Source: a virus. Taken from it: a stretch of 47,598 bases of DNA. The position numbers were made by a program, and so were the translations under genes. Below, in pieces: positions 15,348 to 24,169 of this stretch. Every line of letters begins with the position of its first letter. The first letter of the stretch is position 1. The notes under the pieces are model-generated. The model worked only from the letters and a program-made list of their open reading frames with translations. It did no database searches and was not told the origin of the DNA. The stretch spans positions 1-47,598 of the IMG/VR virus record IMGVR_UViG_3300037833_000009. The stretch is one strand, 5' to 3'.

Positions 15348-15950
15348 ATGGCAGATCGGCGCGGCCGCGGCCGCATCAATGCGTTCGAGCAATTGCCGGA
15401 GGAGTGCGATGGGCTGATCGCGGAGGCGGCAACGGCGCTGCAGGATCGCGACAAAACCCAACTGGAAATCTACACCGCCTTTTACGATGGCTGCATGGAG
15501 TTGATGCGGGAAAGCCATGGCGAACTGCAGTTTGCAGTGCCGTCCAAGTCAGCGTTCAACCGCTACTCGATCCGGCTCGCCACCATGACGCGGCGGCTCG
15601 AGGAAACCCGCGAGATCGCCGCGGCCATCTCCAAGCGCTTCGATGCGGAGGCCAGCGACGATCTGACCCTGATCGCGGCAGAAGCCATCAAGACGCTGGT
15701 ATGGGAAGTGCTCCAGGGCGCCGGCGCTGCAGGCATCGATCCGATCGGCGCCATGAACCTTGCCAACGCATTGCGTTCGGCCGTGGCCGCACAAGGGCTT
15801 TCGACCAAGCGGCGCCAGGTCGTCGAGGCGGAGTTCGAAGCAAAGGCCAAGGCCGCTGTTGGCGTGGTGGCGAAGGCCAAGGGCTTGAGCGCCGAGACGG
15901 CCGAACAGATCTTGGGACAAATTCTCGGCGTGGAGGTGAAAGCCGCATGA
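15348..15950 (+). CDS. Small terminase-like subunit, DUF3486 (Mu gp27)
   Basis: 200 aa. The start RRGRGRINAFEQLPEECDGL and the centre VPSKSAFNRYSIRLA are typical of DUF3486, the proposed small terminase subunit of Mu-like phages. It would recognise the phage left end and recruit the large subunit for headful packaging into flanking host DNA. The C-terminal half is helical, suited to oligomerisation. It lies upstream of the large terminase, separated by a small gene and a leftward gene. Confidence 0.82.
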   Translation: MADRRGRGRINAFEQLPEECDGLIAEAATALQDRDKTQLEIYTAFYDGCMELMRESHGELQFAVPSKSAFNRYSIRLATMTRRLEETREIAAAISKRFDAEASDDLTLIAAEAIKTLVWEVLQGAGAAGIDPIGAMNLANALRSAVAAQGLSTKRRQVVEAEFEAKAKAAVGVVAKAKGLSAETAEQILGQILGVEVKAA

Positions 15951-16222
15951 GCGCCTCTGTCACCTGCCGATGCTGCGTTCCCCATTGCACCGCCAACGTG
16001 CAGTTGACGACCATGCGGATGGCATATGGCCCTCTCGATCTGACCGAGGGCCTGTGCAGCGCTCATATGGCGCTGGCAGCGCCTGATCGCGTGATGCTGT
16101 TCCGCGACGCCCGTGTGGAACTGCAGGGCAGCCAAGGCCTGGCGCAGATCGTGCTGTTCGTCCAGGCCTGGGAAGCGGTCAAGATGAGCGCCATCGAGCG
16201 GGCAACGGGGCTGACAGCATGA
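15947..16222 (+). CDS. Small cysteine-rich protein
   Basis: 91 aa starting inside the DUF3486 stop (ATGA). The N-terminus has a cysteine/histidine cluster (CRCCVPHC, then C and H near residues 37-40) that could bind zinc. The remainder is helical. Not recognised; likely co-translated with the small terminase gene. Confidence 0.6.
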   Translation: MSASVTCRCCVPHCTANVQLTTMRMAYGPLDLTEGLCSAHMALAAPDRVMLFRDARVELQGSQGLAQIVLFVQAWEAVKMSAIERATGLTA

Positions 16223-16227
16223 CCCAC

Positions 16228-16521
16228 TTAAGGAAGCGCAGCGCGAATGTAGTTCAGAATCTCATTGGTTTGCGTATCGGTTTGGCCTCTGTGGGCGATG
16301 GCACGCGCTGCAGCATGCAATGCGTCCTGGCGAGGTGCCTGCGGTCCCATGATGATGGTAGTTTCCATGGCTGCGATAATGGCCAGCCGCAAGTCCTCCG
16401 CTTTAGGCAAAGGAACGTCGTCTGCAATCGCGCGCGCAAAGAACATTTGAACGAAGGCGGCGCCCAGCGCCTGCTTGATCAGGTGACGCTTCTGTTCGGT
16501 CCAAAAAAGATCGTCCGTCAC
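16228..16521 (-). CDS. Leftward small protein within the packaging genes
   Basis: 97 aa with a GTG start, supported by a very good AGGAGG eight bases upstream on the minus strand. It has a helical sequence with a cluster of methionines and alanines; no domain recognised. It interrupts the spacing between packaging genes and is read against late transcription, so it is probably a moron with its own promoter, or an antisense control gene. Confidence 0.6.
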   Translation of the reverse strand: MTDDLFWTEQKRHLIKQALGAAFVQMFFARAIADDVPLPKAEDLRLAIIAAMETTIIMGPQAPRQDALHAAARAIAHRGQTDTQTNEILNYIRAALP

Positions 16522-16550
16522 TTCGATAACCTCCTGCTGCGGATAGCACT

Positions 16551-18215
16551 ATGACCGCCCCCTTCACCAAAGAGCAATGGGCGGAAATCCGGCGCGCCTC
16601 GACCGAGGCCGTGCCGGCGCTCATCGCCGAACTGGGCCTTCCCAAGGCGCTGCTGGGCTATCAGTCGGGCGTCCTGCGCGATCTGGAGGAAGTCTCGACG
16701 CGCGTCCTGTTTGTCGAGAAGTCGCGACGGATCGGGCTGACCTGGGGGCTGGCATCCTATGCCGTGCTGCGGGCCGCACGCCAGAAGGCGGCGGGCGGCA
16801 TGGACGCCATGTATATTTCCTATTCGCAGGAGATGACGCGTGAGTTCATCGACGCCTGCGGCATGTGGGCTCGTGCCTTCAACCATGGCGCCCTGGAAGC
16901 CGAGGAGTTCCTGTTCGACGACAGCGACGACACCGGGGACCGCTCGATCAACGCTTTCCGCATCCGCTTCGCGTCTGGCTTTGAAATCCTTGCACTGTCC
17001 TCGGCGCCGCGCACCCTGCGCGGCAAGCAGGGCGTTGTCATCATCGACGAGGCGGCATTCGTCGACAGCCTTAAAGAGCTTTTGAAAGCGGCTTTGGCCT
17101 TCCTGATGTGGGGCGGCCAGGTCGTCGTCTGCTCGACGCACAACGGTGCCGATAATGAGTTCAACGTCCAGGTGCAGGATATCCTGGGCGGCCGGTCCAA
17201 GTTCCGCCATGTCCGGATCGACTTCGACCAGGCGCTGCGGGACGGACTTTACCAGCGCATCTGTTTCGTGCGTGGCTTGGCCTGGTCCCCTGAAGGCGAG
17301 GCCGAATGGCGTCAGGAGATCATCGACTTCTATGGCGATGGCGCCGACGAAGAATTGTTCTGCATACCATCGCAGGGCTCCGGCACCTGGCTGCCCTCGC
17401 CCCTGATCGAAGCGCGCATGACCAGTGCCGCAAAATGCCTGCGGCTCGAATTGCCGGCCGACTATCTGCACATGCCCGAACTCGCCCGCCAGGCGCGCCT
17501 GCGGCCCTTCATGGAAGAACTGGAAGCCGAACTCGCCAAGCTAGACATGTCGGCCTTTTACGGTTTCGGGTTCGACTTCGGGCGTGTCGCGGATCTGTCG
17601 ACAGGCTCGCTCCTCGCCCTTGAGGGCATGCTGCGCCGCCGCGAGGCGCTTAGTTTCGAGCTCCGCAACGTGCCGGGCGACGAGCAGAAAATGATCACGC
17701 GGACCGTTTTGAACCATGTCCGGGAGCGGCTGATCGGCGCGGCCTTCGATGCCACCGGCATGGGCTGGACGGTGGCGGAGGATATGGGGCGGCTGTTTGG
17801 CCTCTACGACAAGACGCATAACGAGACGGGCCTCGTTCGCGCCATCAAGTTTTCCGAGGAATGGTACCGGCTCGAAATGCCTCCGCTCAAGGTGCACTTC
17901 GAGGACGACGTGATCTCGATCGGCCGGGATGCCGAGCACCTGGTCGATCTGCGCCTGGTCAAGATGATCCGCGGCGTCCCGCGGGTGCCCGACATCCGCA
18001 CCGGCACCGCTGGCAAGAAGCGCCATGGCGACTATGCCATCTGCTTGGCACTGGCCGATTACGCAACGCGCCTGACCTGGTCGGAGTATGCCTACGAGGC
18101 TGTTCCGGCCCAGCTTGATGCGCCTGCTGCCGACCGCTTCGATGACCCCGACGCCGCCGACGCGCGTGGCTGGTGGGCAAGCCCCCTGGGTGCGCGTTTG
18201 AGGGGAAGCGTTTGA
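16551..18215 (+). CDS. Large terminase subunit (Mu gp28-like)
   Basis: 554 aa. The ATPase has a deviant Walker A EKSRRIGLTWG (~56-66) and Walker B VVIIDEAA (162-169), with a coupling CSTHNG motif after it. The C-terminal nuclease fold shows acidic clusters GFDFGR, AFDATGMG and KKRHGDYAICLALAD. It would power DNA translocation into the prohead and cut at headful. Length and motif order agree with Mu-type large terminases. Its stop overlaps the portal start by one base. Confidence 0.93.
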   Translation: MTAPFTKEQWAEIRRASTEAVPALIAELGLPKALLGYQSGVLRDLEEVSTRVLFVEKSRRIGLTWGLASYAVLRAARQKAAGGMDAMYISYSQEMTREFIDACGMWARAFNHGALEAEEFLFDDSDDTGDRSINAFRIRFASGFEILALSSAPRTLRGKQGVVIIDEAAFVDSLKELLKAALAFLMWGGQVVVCSTHNGADNEFNVQVQDILGGRSKFRHVRIDFDQALRDGLYQRICFVRGLAWSPEGEAEWRQEIIDFYGDGADEELFCIPSQGSGTWLPSPLIEARMTSAAKCLRLELPADYLHMPELARQARLRPFMEELEAELAKLDMSAFYGFGFDFGRVADLSTGSLLALEGMLRRREALSFELRNVPGDEQKMITRTVLNHVRERLIGAAFDATGMGWTVAEDMGRLFGLYDKTHNETGLVRAIKFSEEWYRLEMPPLKVHFEDDVISIGRDAEHLVDLRLVKMIRGVPRVPDIRTGTAGKKRHGDYAICLALADYATRLTWSEYAYEAVPAQLDAPAADRFDDPDAADARGWWASPLGARLRGSV

Positions 18216-19798
18216 TGCCGGATTTCTGGAAGGGCCTGATCGACCAGCGCGGGCGCCCGATCGAGAAACGCGTGCTGACCGAGGAAGTGGCCGGTGCAAC
18301 GCTGACAGGCGTGCGGACGCCGCACACCGGCTACCCCGCCGATGGTCTTAACCCCATTCGCCTTGCCGCCATCATGAAGGAGGCGGACCAGGGCCATCCC
18401 GTGCGCCAGCTTGAACTGGCCGAAACCATCGAGGAGCGTGACCCGCATCTGATTGGCGTCCTGGGAACGCGGCGCCGCTCGGTCAGCCAGCTCGACATCA
18501 TCGTGGATGCGGCCTCGTCCGACCCGCTGCACGAGAAGCAAGCCGAAATGGTACGCGACTGGCTGGCACGCGACGAGCTGCAAAGCGAATTGTTCGACAT
18601 GCTCGATGCCATCCACAAGGGTTATAGCTTCACGGAAATCATCTGGTCGGCTTCGGAGGGGCAGTGGCGGCCGGAGCGCCTCGAATGGCGCGACCCGCGC
18701 TGGTTCGACTTCGACAGGCGCGATTTGACGACGCCCCTGCTGCTGACCGAGGGCGGCCAGAGCGTGCCGCTGCCGGGCGGGAAGTTCATCTACAACCGCA
18801 TGCCGGCCAAATCGGGCATCCCCACCCGGTCCGGCCTGTCGCGCATCACCGCTTGGGCCTGGATGTTCAAGGCCTTCACCATGCGTGACTGGGCGATCTT
18901 TACCCAAAGCTATGGCCAGCCGATCCGCGTCGGCAAATATGGGCAGGGCGCCAGCAAAGACGACAAGGCGGCGCTGTTCCGGGCCATTGCCAACGTGGCT
19001 GGCGACATGGCTGCGATGATCCCTGAATCGATGAAAATAGAGTTCGTCGAGGCGGCCAATGTCGGGGCGAGCTCGGGACTCTACGAGAACCGCGTCGCCT
19101 ATCTCGACCAGCAGATCTCCAAGGCCGTGCTGGGCCAGACTGCCACGACCGATGCGATTGCAGGCGGGCATGCGGTGGGCCAGGAGCATCGTGAGGTGCA
19201 GGGCGATATCGAGCGCGCCGATGCCAAGCAGCTTTCGGCCACTATCAACCGCGACCTGGTCAAGCTCTGGATCGATCTGGAGTTCGGGCCGCAGCAGGAT
19301 TATCCGCGCGCCCAGATCGGCCGGCAGGAGGTCAAGGACGTCAAGATGATCGTCGGTGCCGTGCGCGAGCTGCGCCTGCCGGTCAAGAAATCGGAGATGT
19401 ATGATCTGATCGGCGTCAGCGCGCCTGGCGCGGGCGACGATGTGCTGGTGTTCGGATCGGACGAGGGAGGGGATGGGGAGCACAAGCCTGGCGTTCCAGG
19501 CGAAGGCGACAAGGCCAATGGCAAGGAGGAGCAGACGCTGCATGCCCAGCAGGCGCCACTATTGCCAGAGCAGGACGAGCTGGCGGAACTTGGGCTCTAT
19601 CTGGCGCGGGATGCGCAAAGCGATCTGCTCGATGCGATCGGCGGGATTGTCCGTTCTGCCAAATCGCTCGACGAAGTGCGCCTGGCCATTAAAGGATTGG
19701 CGCCGCAGATCGACAAGGCCGCGCTGCGCGATGCCGTGCGCAAGGCCCTGGTCATAGCCCAGCTGATGGGGCGGCGGGATTTGCTCGATGGCCAGTGA
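18215..19798 (+). CDS. Portal protein, DUF935 (Mu gp29-like)
   Basis: 527 aa from ATG 18215, which sits in the terminase stop (TTTGATG) with AGGGGAAG upstream; an earlier in-frame start lies deep in the terminase gene. It has the DUF935 features: LAAIMKEADQGHPVRQLELA, ERDPHLIGVLGTRRRSV, then the RSGLSRITAWAWMFKAF helix and a QTATTDAIAGGHAVGQEH region. The portal forms the dodecameric ring at the head vertex where the terminase docks and the tail joins. Confidence 0.92.
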   Translation: MPDFWKGLIDQRGRPIEKRVLTEEVAGATLTGVRTPHTGYPADGLNPIRLAAIMKEADQGHPVRQLELAETIEERDPHLIGVLGTRRRSVSQLDIIVDAASSDPLHEKQAEMVRDWLARDELQSELFDMLDAIHKGYSFTEIIWSASEGQWRPERLEWRDPRWFDFDRRDLTTPLLLTEGGQSVPLPGGKFIYNRMPAKSGIPTRSGLSRITAWAWMFKAFTMRDWAIFTQSYGQPIRVGKYGQGASKDDKAALFRAIANVAGDMAAMIPESMKIEFVEAANVGASSGLYENRVAYLDQQISKAVLGQTATTDAIAGGHAVGQEHREVQGDIERADAKQLSATINRDLVKLWIDLEFGPQQDYPRAQIGRQEVKDVKMIVGAVRELRLPVKKSEMYDLIGVSAPGAGDDVLVFGSDEGGDGEHKPGVPGEGDKANGKEEQTLHAQQAPLLPEQDELAELGLYLARDAQSDLLDAIGGIVRSAKSLDEVRLAIKGLAPQIDKAALRDAVRKALVIAQLMGRRDLLDGQ

Positions 19799-20438
19799 AC
19801 GGGTTTTAAGCGTCAGGTTCGAGGAAGCCATTGAATGGCTGCGCCGCCGACTGCGCCTCACCACGCCCGAATGGCAGGCCATGCTCCAAGGCGCGCAGGA
19901 TCTGGCGGAGCGCGTCGTCGACGAGCAGATGGAAGCGATCGGCCGCGATCTGCTCCAGGCGGTGCTCGACACTATCGAGGAGGGCAGAACGCTTGAGGAC
20001 TTCCAGGGTGCCTATGACGCGATCATGAGCGAGGCCGGCTGGGGCGACAGGGACAAGGACGGGTGGCACTCGGCGCTCGTGTTCCGGATGCAAACCGGTA
20101 ATGCCTATTCGGCCGGACGGTGGGAGCAGGCGCAGCGCGTCATTGCGGCAAGCCAAGGGCGGACCAGATATTATTTCCGCTATGTCACCGTGGGCGATCA
20201 TCGGGTGCGCGACACGCATGCGCAATGGCACGGCATCGTGCTTCCGCATGACCATTGGTTCTGGCGCTCGCACTGGCCGCCCAATGGGTTCAACTGCAGG
20301 TGTCCGGCACCGCAGCTGATCAGCGAGCACCAATTGCGGCGGCAAGGCTGGACGGTAACGAGTGACACCGACAAGCGGCTGGCTGTACCGCCTGACGAGG
20401 GGTTTGTGGGCAATGTCGGGATGGCGATGGTCCTCTGA
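19788..20438 (+). CDS. Mu F-like minor head protein (short form)
   Basis: 216 aa, overlapping the portal end by 11 bases. The C-terminal domain has the SPP1 gp7/Mu F pattern: HRVRDTHAQWHGIVLPHDHW then HWPPNGFNCRC and a final ISEHQLRRQGW. Its N-terminal helical part is shorter than in Mu F, which is roughly twice as long. It probably attaches to the portal inside the prohead. A 19-base copy of part of this gene's 3' end occurs again at 21120-21138, beyond the next two small genes. Confidence 0.87.
   Translation: MASERVLSVRFEEAIEWLRRRLRLTTPEWQAMLQGAQDLAERVVDEQMEAIGRDLLQAVLDTIEEGRTLEDFQGAYDAIMSEAGWGDRDKDGWHSALVFRMQTGNAYSAGRWEQAQRVIAASQGRTRYYFRYVTVGDHRVRDTHAQWHGIVLPHDHWFWRSHWPPNGFNCRCPAPQLISEHQLRRQGWTVTSDTDKRLAVPPDEGFVGNVGMAMVL
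20306..20324 (+). repeat. Copy 1 of a 19-bp direct repeat (inside the F-like gene)
   Basis: GGCACCGCAGCTGATCAGC here and GGCGCCGCAGCTGATCAGC at 21120-21138 differ at one base. The second copy is non-coding, just outside the leftward accessory genes, so it looks like the remnant of a duplicated F-gene end. Confidence 0.6.
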
Positions 20439-20559
20439 TGCGACGTGTCGCGCACGACCGGGCGAGCGCCAATATCGCGCTCCGAAGTAAACTAGGTTGT
20501 TGTTGTTGAGGGCAAAGTTCGCCGATGCATCCAAATCATCGCGGGTGTCATTCCCGGCC
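20439..20559. other. Gap after the F-like gene
   Basis: About 120 bases with no convincing gene, slightly AT-rich around 20487-20520. It marks the left border of the accessory block. No terminator is seen. Confidence 0.4.
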
Positions 20560-20799
20560 ATGGCACGATACTTTTTCCACGTTCACCAGAACGGCAAACT
20601 CTACAAGGATGAAGAAGGCACCGAGCTTGCGAGCATCGATATGGTGCGCTTGGAGGCGATGATGGCCTTGCCGGAAATTGCAAAAGACGAGATACCTAAA
20701 GACGGCGACCGGCAGGCCTTCACGGTGCTTGTCACCGACAAAGCTGGACATCCGGTTTTCTCCGCAACCTTGAGCTTTGCGGGTCTGTGGTACCAGTGA
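20560..20799 (+). CDS. DUF6894-like small protein
   Basis: 79 aa from ATG 20560. The start ARYFFHVHQNGKLYKDEEGT and the pattern ELASIDMVRLEAM fit the small DUF6894-type proteins common on chromosomes and plasmids of Hyphomicrobiales. The function is unknown. It is not a usual phage structural gene, so it probably came in as cargo between the head genes. Confidence 0.65.
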   Translation: MARYFFHVHQNGKLYKDEEGTELASIDMVRLEAMMALPEIAKDEIPKDGDRQAFTVLVTDKAGHPVFSATLSFAGLWYQ

Positions 20800-20821
20800 G
20801 TTCTGAGGCAATGGAGAGTGC

Positions 20822-21040
20822 ATGCAAATGCAGGAAACAGAACCGCATTACTTGCCGCGGGCAATCGCGGAAACGGTAGAAGAAGCGAGGGCAATCCGGG
20901 CCCAGGCGCAATCACAAGCCTTGCAGATGCGTAAGGCTCGGCTAGCCCTGCGGGACGAACTGGCGCAGGCGTGGACAGTGGTCCTGCAGACGCGCCAGAG
21001 ATTGCGGGAAATCGATGATCGATTGAGACCTAGGGTTTAG
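20822..21040 (+). CDS. Small helical protein of unknown function
   Basis: 72 aa: one long charged helix (IAETVEEARAIRAQAQSQAL followed by more of the same). It follows the DUF6894-like gene by 22 bases. No recognised family; plausible but weakly supported. Confidence 0.45.
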   Translation: MQMQETEPHYLPRAIAETVEEARAIRAQAQSQALQMRKARLALRDELAQAWTVVLQTRQRLREIDDRLRPRV

Positions 21041-21119
21041 AGGCGCAGGCACCGCGCTTATTCGATCGCTGGTCTGAGCGAGCGCGCTAGCTGCACGATG
21101 GACTCAAGTGCCGGTGGGT

Positions 21120-21138
21120 GGCGCCGCAGCTGATCAGC
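21120..21138 (+). repeat. Copy 2 of the 19-bp direct repeat
   Basis: 18 of 19 bases match 20306-20324 in the F-like gene. It lies just before the 3' end of the leftward accessory gene, consistent with a scar of the event that added 20.4-21.1 kb or the whole block. Confidence 0.6.
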
Positions 21139-21145
21139 ATGCGGC

Positions 21146-22174
21146 CTATGCTGATAGGAGTTCGGCGTAATCCTCCATCGGTCCGATATCAAGAAATTCA
21201 GGCTGTAAGACTTGGCGAGGCGTGCGCAGCGCCTCCCTCACAATCCTCACCTCGCGTTGGTACGCATAACCAAAATGCTTCGTCATCTGGTGAACCCGCA
21301 TTTTAGTGAAGTCTCTGTATGGATCGTAATAGGTGACAGGACCATAGTGCGGCTTCCAGTCAGGATACCGTGCCAGAAAACTTGAAATTACAAGTTGAGC
21401 AAACCTGTTGGGATCGCGAATTATCAACGCAGCATCCGCGCCAAAGTCAGTTGGCATGCGGTAGTAGATGCTGTCGCAAAGGCTCAACAGAAAATAGTCT
21501 GGGGCCTCTACCGGAAGGATGATGTCATCGTCTCCGTACTCAATTCGATGACCTTGCACAACGATATGATAAATACCTTTGAGCCGCTCCCGGAAAGTGG
21601 GAATGAAAAAGGTGCGGTGAATTTCGTCGTCTTTAATAGCACTATTGTGCGAAAGATTGTTGTAGTAGGTAGCGGGACAAATACGAAGTCGACCGGTTTT
21701 GAGCATTGGCTCCAAAAACTCACGGCGTCCATATTTCACGGTGAACGGTAAGGTGGGCGCTATATGATTGCTAAATATCTTCGTTGCGATAGGCTCGCCG
21801 TTCTCGAAGTACTTTAGAGCCGGTGCCCTAGCTTCTGCTATGACATCCAACGGCAGTTGGCCGCCAGTCCTTAGATCGTATTCCTCAAGCAAATGCGTGA
21901 ACTTCTGCATGAACGCATGTTCATTTTCGATTGGAAGTAGTCCTATCTGCGCGTGTGGATTTAGCTCAGTTTGGTTTATGAATATGTCTTTGAAGCGCGA
22001 TCCTATACGGTCATCAGGTGCACCGAGTAGGTATGGATTTGAGGCATAATCCTGCCTCCAAATCTCGTGGCGTTTAAGTAGGCCACCTTGGCGGTCCGCC
22101 ATATCCCGATAGTAGTACCATCGCGCTTCCATTTTCGCGGCGCGATCTTTTAGCTGCTTTGATGTGACTGTCAT
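21146..22174 (-). CDS. DUF2971-like accessory protein, possible defence effector
   Basis: 342 aa, leftward, with base composition clearly poorer in G+C than the surrounding phage genes. The centre (VKYGRREFLEPMLKTGRLRI then SHNSAIKDDEIHRTF) resembles DUF2971/abortive-infection-type proteins in which a short alpha/beta domain opens with a GRLRI-PA-YN segment. The N-terminus is a basic helix; the C-terminus has YQREVRIV. No membrane segment is seen. It lies downstream of the KAP-type ATPase gene on the same strand with 146 bases between, so the two may form a unit. The assignment is tentative. Confidence 0.6.
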   Translation of the reverse strand: MTVTSKQLKDRAAKMEARWYYYRDMADRQGGLLKRHEIWRQDYASNPYLLGAPDDRIGSRFKDIFINQTELNPHAQIGLLPIENEHAFMQKFTHLLEEYDLRTGGQLPLDVIAEARAPALKYFENGEPIATKIFSNHIAPTLPFTVKYGRREFLEPMLKTGRLRICPATYYNNLSHNSAIKDDEIHRTFFIPTFRERLKGIYHIVVQGHRIEYGDDDIILPVEAPDYFLLSLCDSIYYRMPTDFGADAALIIRDPNRFAQLVISSFLARYPDWKPHYGPVTYYDPYRDFTKMRVHQMTKHFGYAYQREVRIVREALRTPRQVLQPEFLDIGPMEDYAELLSA

Positions 22175-22320
22175 GAAACTACTGCAGGGCGGCTCAACAG
22201 CTAGAGTGATCTGGTTGGTAGCATGCGCCTAGGCAAGACAGCATTACCCGCAACCATGGCTCTTTAAAACCTTTTCAAAAAGCGTCTTGAGGACGGGCGA
22301 AACTTCCAGCTTAGTAGCAT
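22175..22320. other. Spacer between the two leftward accessory genes
   Basis: 146 bases with no gene. It has an AT-rich stretch (CTTTTTGAAAAGG on the minus strand, near 22268-22280) that could belong to a promoter for the DUF2971-like gene. No clear terminator. Confidence 0.35.
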
Positions 22321-24084
22321 CTAGTCAGTCCGATCTACCTGCGGGATTCGGCGCATGATTCTCATGGCGCGCAAAGGAGGAGACCGATCCGCAAGTTCCT
22401 CCAGCACCGTTGCAATCGAAGCCACCCATGGCGCTTCAAGCTCCTTGATTTTGCTAGGGTGCTTGAGCCGTTCTTCAATTGCCTGTTGAACCCAATACCA
22501 ATTGCTTGGATGTGATTCCATCCAAGCGGTTACGAACTCAAGAGGATCTATGGAGGCCAAGATAGGAACGTTGGCGTAAGTAGCCTTGCCGCCATTCGTA
22601 TGATTGAGCAGGTCGTAGAACTCCTGCCCGTCTCTTCTGACGATTTCTAAAAGCTCCGGCACACCCTTGGGTAATGCGTTGAGCATCACAGCGTGCCGAG
22701 AATTAGATAGATGCGCGAATATAGTCTCGAACTGTGGACGGAATGGGTCTTCAAGCCAATAGGCATGCCCCTCGAACCCAGACCGGATGCTAAACTCATC
22801 CCTTGAATTTAGGCTTCGCTCTGATGGCTCTAGCCGGCCAGTGTTCTTCAGGTCATCGACATACAAGATGCATTCACGTTGTACCTCGTCGATGGTCTTG
22901 TTGCTTAAGCCATAGTGCGCCATCATCAATTGTAGGGCAAAGATGTGCAACATCTCGCCGGGTTTGGTGACTTCTCTTTTCTTGAACTGATCATTGAGCC
23001 GGTTCATCGCATCCATAGCGACGACATCATCCTGACTTTGCCAATCAATGAAGAGGCGCCACGGTGCCAGTTCAGCCCGCGTCGCGAAGTGTGCGCTCCT
23101 CTGAAGATCAGACTGAATAGCTGTAGTACTAAAAACGCCGTCAAATAGGATCTCAGTGATCGTCGAGTCCGATATCGTTGAGCTTGTTAGGTCCACCTTT
23201 GAATATCGGTTTTTCGCACGAACGAAAGGCGTGATCTCGATCTTGGCATTTCCTCGTCTAGCCATGTCCAAATTGAATTCAGCCATTGGGCGCTCTTGAA
23301 CATCCTGACGACTCAATCGTTCTGCGCGCTTCTCCATGTTGAGAGCAGCAAGCAGACTTACTAGTTCGTTCATAGCTCGATCATTGCTGATCTGCTCGGG
23401 AGTTAGGGAGGACACAAGACGCAACGTGTCTTCCATCACATGCCGCAATATTCTGAGGGACTCTACTTCACTCTCGTGGAACGTCTCTATCAGTATACTC
23501 TTGTAATCTTTCAGAATTTTGCTGTTAGGTGCTAACTCGCGAGCAAATGCATCATAGGCAGCGTCAGTCTCCGCGAATGCTCGAATGACTTGGCCAAAAA
23601 CCTTCTCTCGCTGTTGAAGCAACGATTTAGTTAAGCGCCCTTCATGAGCAACGACCACTACTCGACAGCTATGGTGCTCTACATACCGGTTGATAATTCC
23701 GAGAAGGTCTGCAGCCTTTAGGGGCGAGCGCTCAAGATCGTCAAAGACGAGTGTCCGCGACACATCGGCTTGTTCCCGAATGAACATGCCGAAAATCTGC
23801 GAAGCGACGCCGAAAATTGGAAGGCCGCCGATCGTGGTATCTCTATTGGCTTCCAGCGCACCTTTGGCCTTGCCGATTTCCGGGAACATGGCTGCAAAGA
23901 CAGCTTCATAGACTTCCGTGGCAGTAGCAAGCCCAAAAAGGCTTACGTAAACTGCTTTGTCTTTGCCTAGAGCCCGCTTAACTTGGAATGTCTTACCGAC
24001 CCCCCAGGCTCCAGTGACCAGAACAGCATACCCTGGTTTGTCACGTGTTTGATAATAGTCAAGATATTGCTTAAGCTGGGACAT
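22321..24084 (-). CDS. KAP-type P-loop NTPase, probable defence ATPase
   Basis: 587 aa from ATG 24084 (TTG at 24108 is also in frame but lacks a ribosome site). Walker A is GAWGVGKT (25-32) and Walker B TLVFDDLERS (111-120), as in KAP/STAND-like NTPases. A VVVVAHEGRL segment follows like sensor 1. The ~400-residue C-terminal part is helical and not recognised; no membrane helices are obvious. KAP-type ATPases without membrane segments are frequent in anti-phage gene sets. It is GC-poor, leftward, and lies directly upstream of the second late-activator site on the other strand. It is the main candidate sensor/ATPase of an accessory system; partner and trigger are unknown. Confidence 0.75.
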   Translation of the reverse strand: MSQLKQYLDYYQTRDKPGYAVLVTGAWGVGKTFQVKRALGKDKAVYVSLFGLATATEVYEAVFAAMFPEIGKAKGALEANRDTTIGGLPIFGVASQIFGMFIREQADVSRTLVFDDLERSPLKAADLLGIINRYVEHHSCRVVVVAHEGRLTKSLLQQREKVFGQVIRAFAETDAAYDAFARELAPNSKILKDYKSILIETFHESEVESLRILRHVMEDTLRLVSSLTPEQISNDRAMNELVSLLAALNMEKRAERLSRQDVQERPMAEFNLDMARRGNAKIEITPFVRAKNRYSKVDLTSSTISDSTITEILFDGVFSTTAIQSDLQRSAHFATRAELAPWRLFIDWQSQDDVVAMDAMNRLNDQFKKREVTKPGEMLHIFALQLMMAHYGLSNKTIDEVQRECILYVDDLKNTGRLEPSERSLNSRDEFSIRSGFEGHAYWLEDPFRPQFETIFAHLSNSRHAVMLNALPKGVPELLEIVRRDGQEFYDLLNHTNGGKATYANVPILASIDPLEFVTAWMESHPSNWYWVQQAIEERLKHPSKIKELEAPWVASIATVLEELADRSPPLRAMRIMRRIPQVDRTD

Positions 24085-24169
24085 GATCCGGCACTTGTTC
24101 CTGGACAAGCGAATGCATTGGCGCGCTACTCAACTTGAGTGCTGAAGAATGCGAGGGCAAAAATTATAG

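Noticed and set aside
18092-19543. Leftward open frame of about 480 codons opposite the portal gene
   Set aside because: A shadow frame from codon bias; the rightward portal frame is well supported and the leftward product shows no family features.
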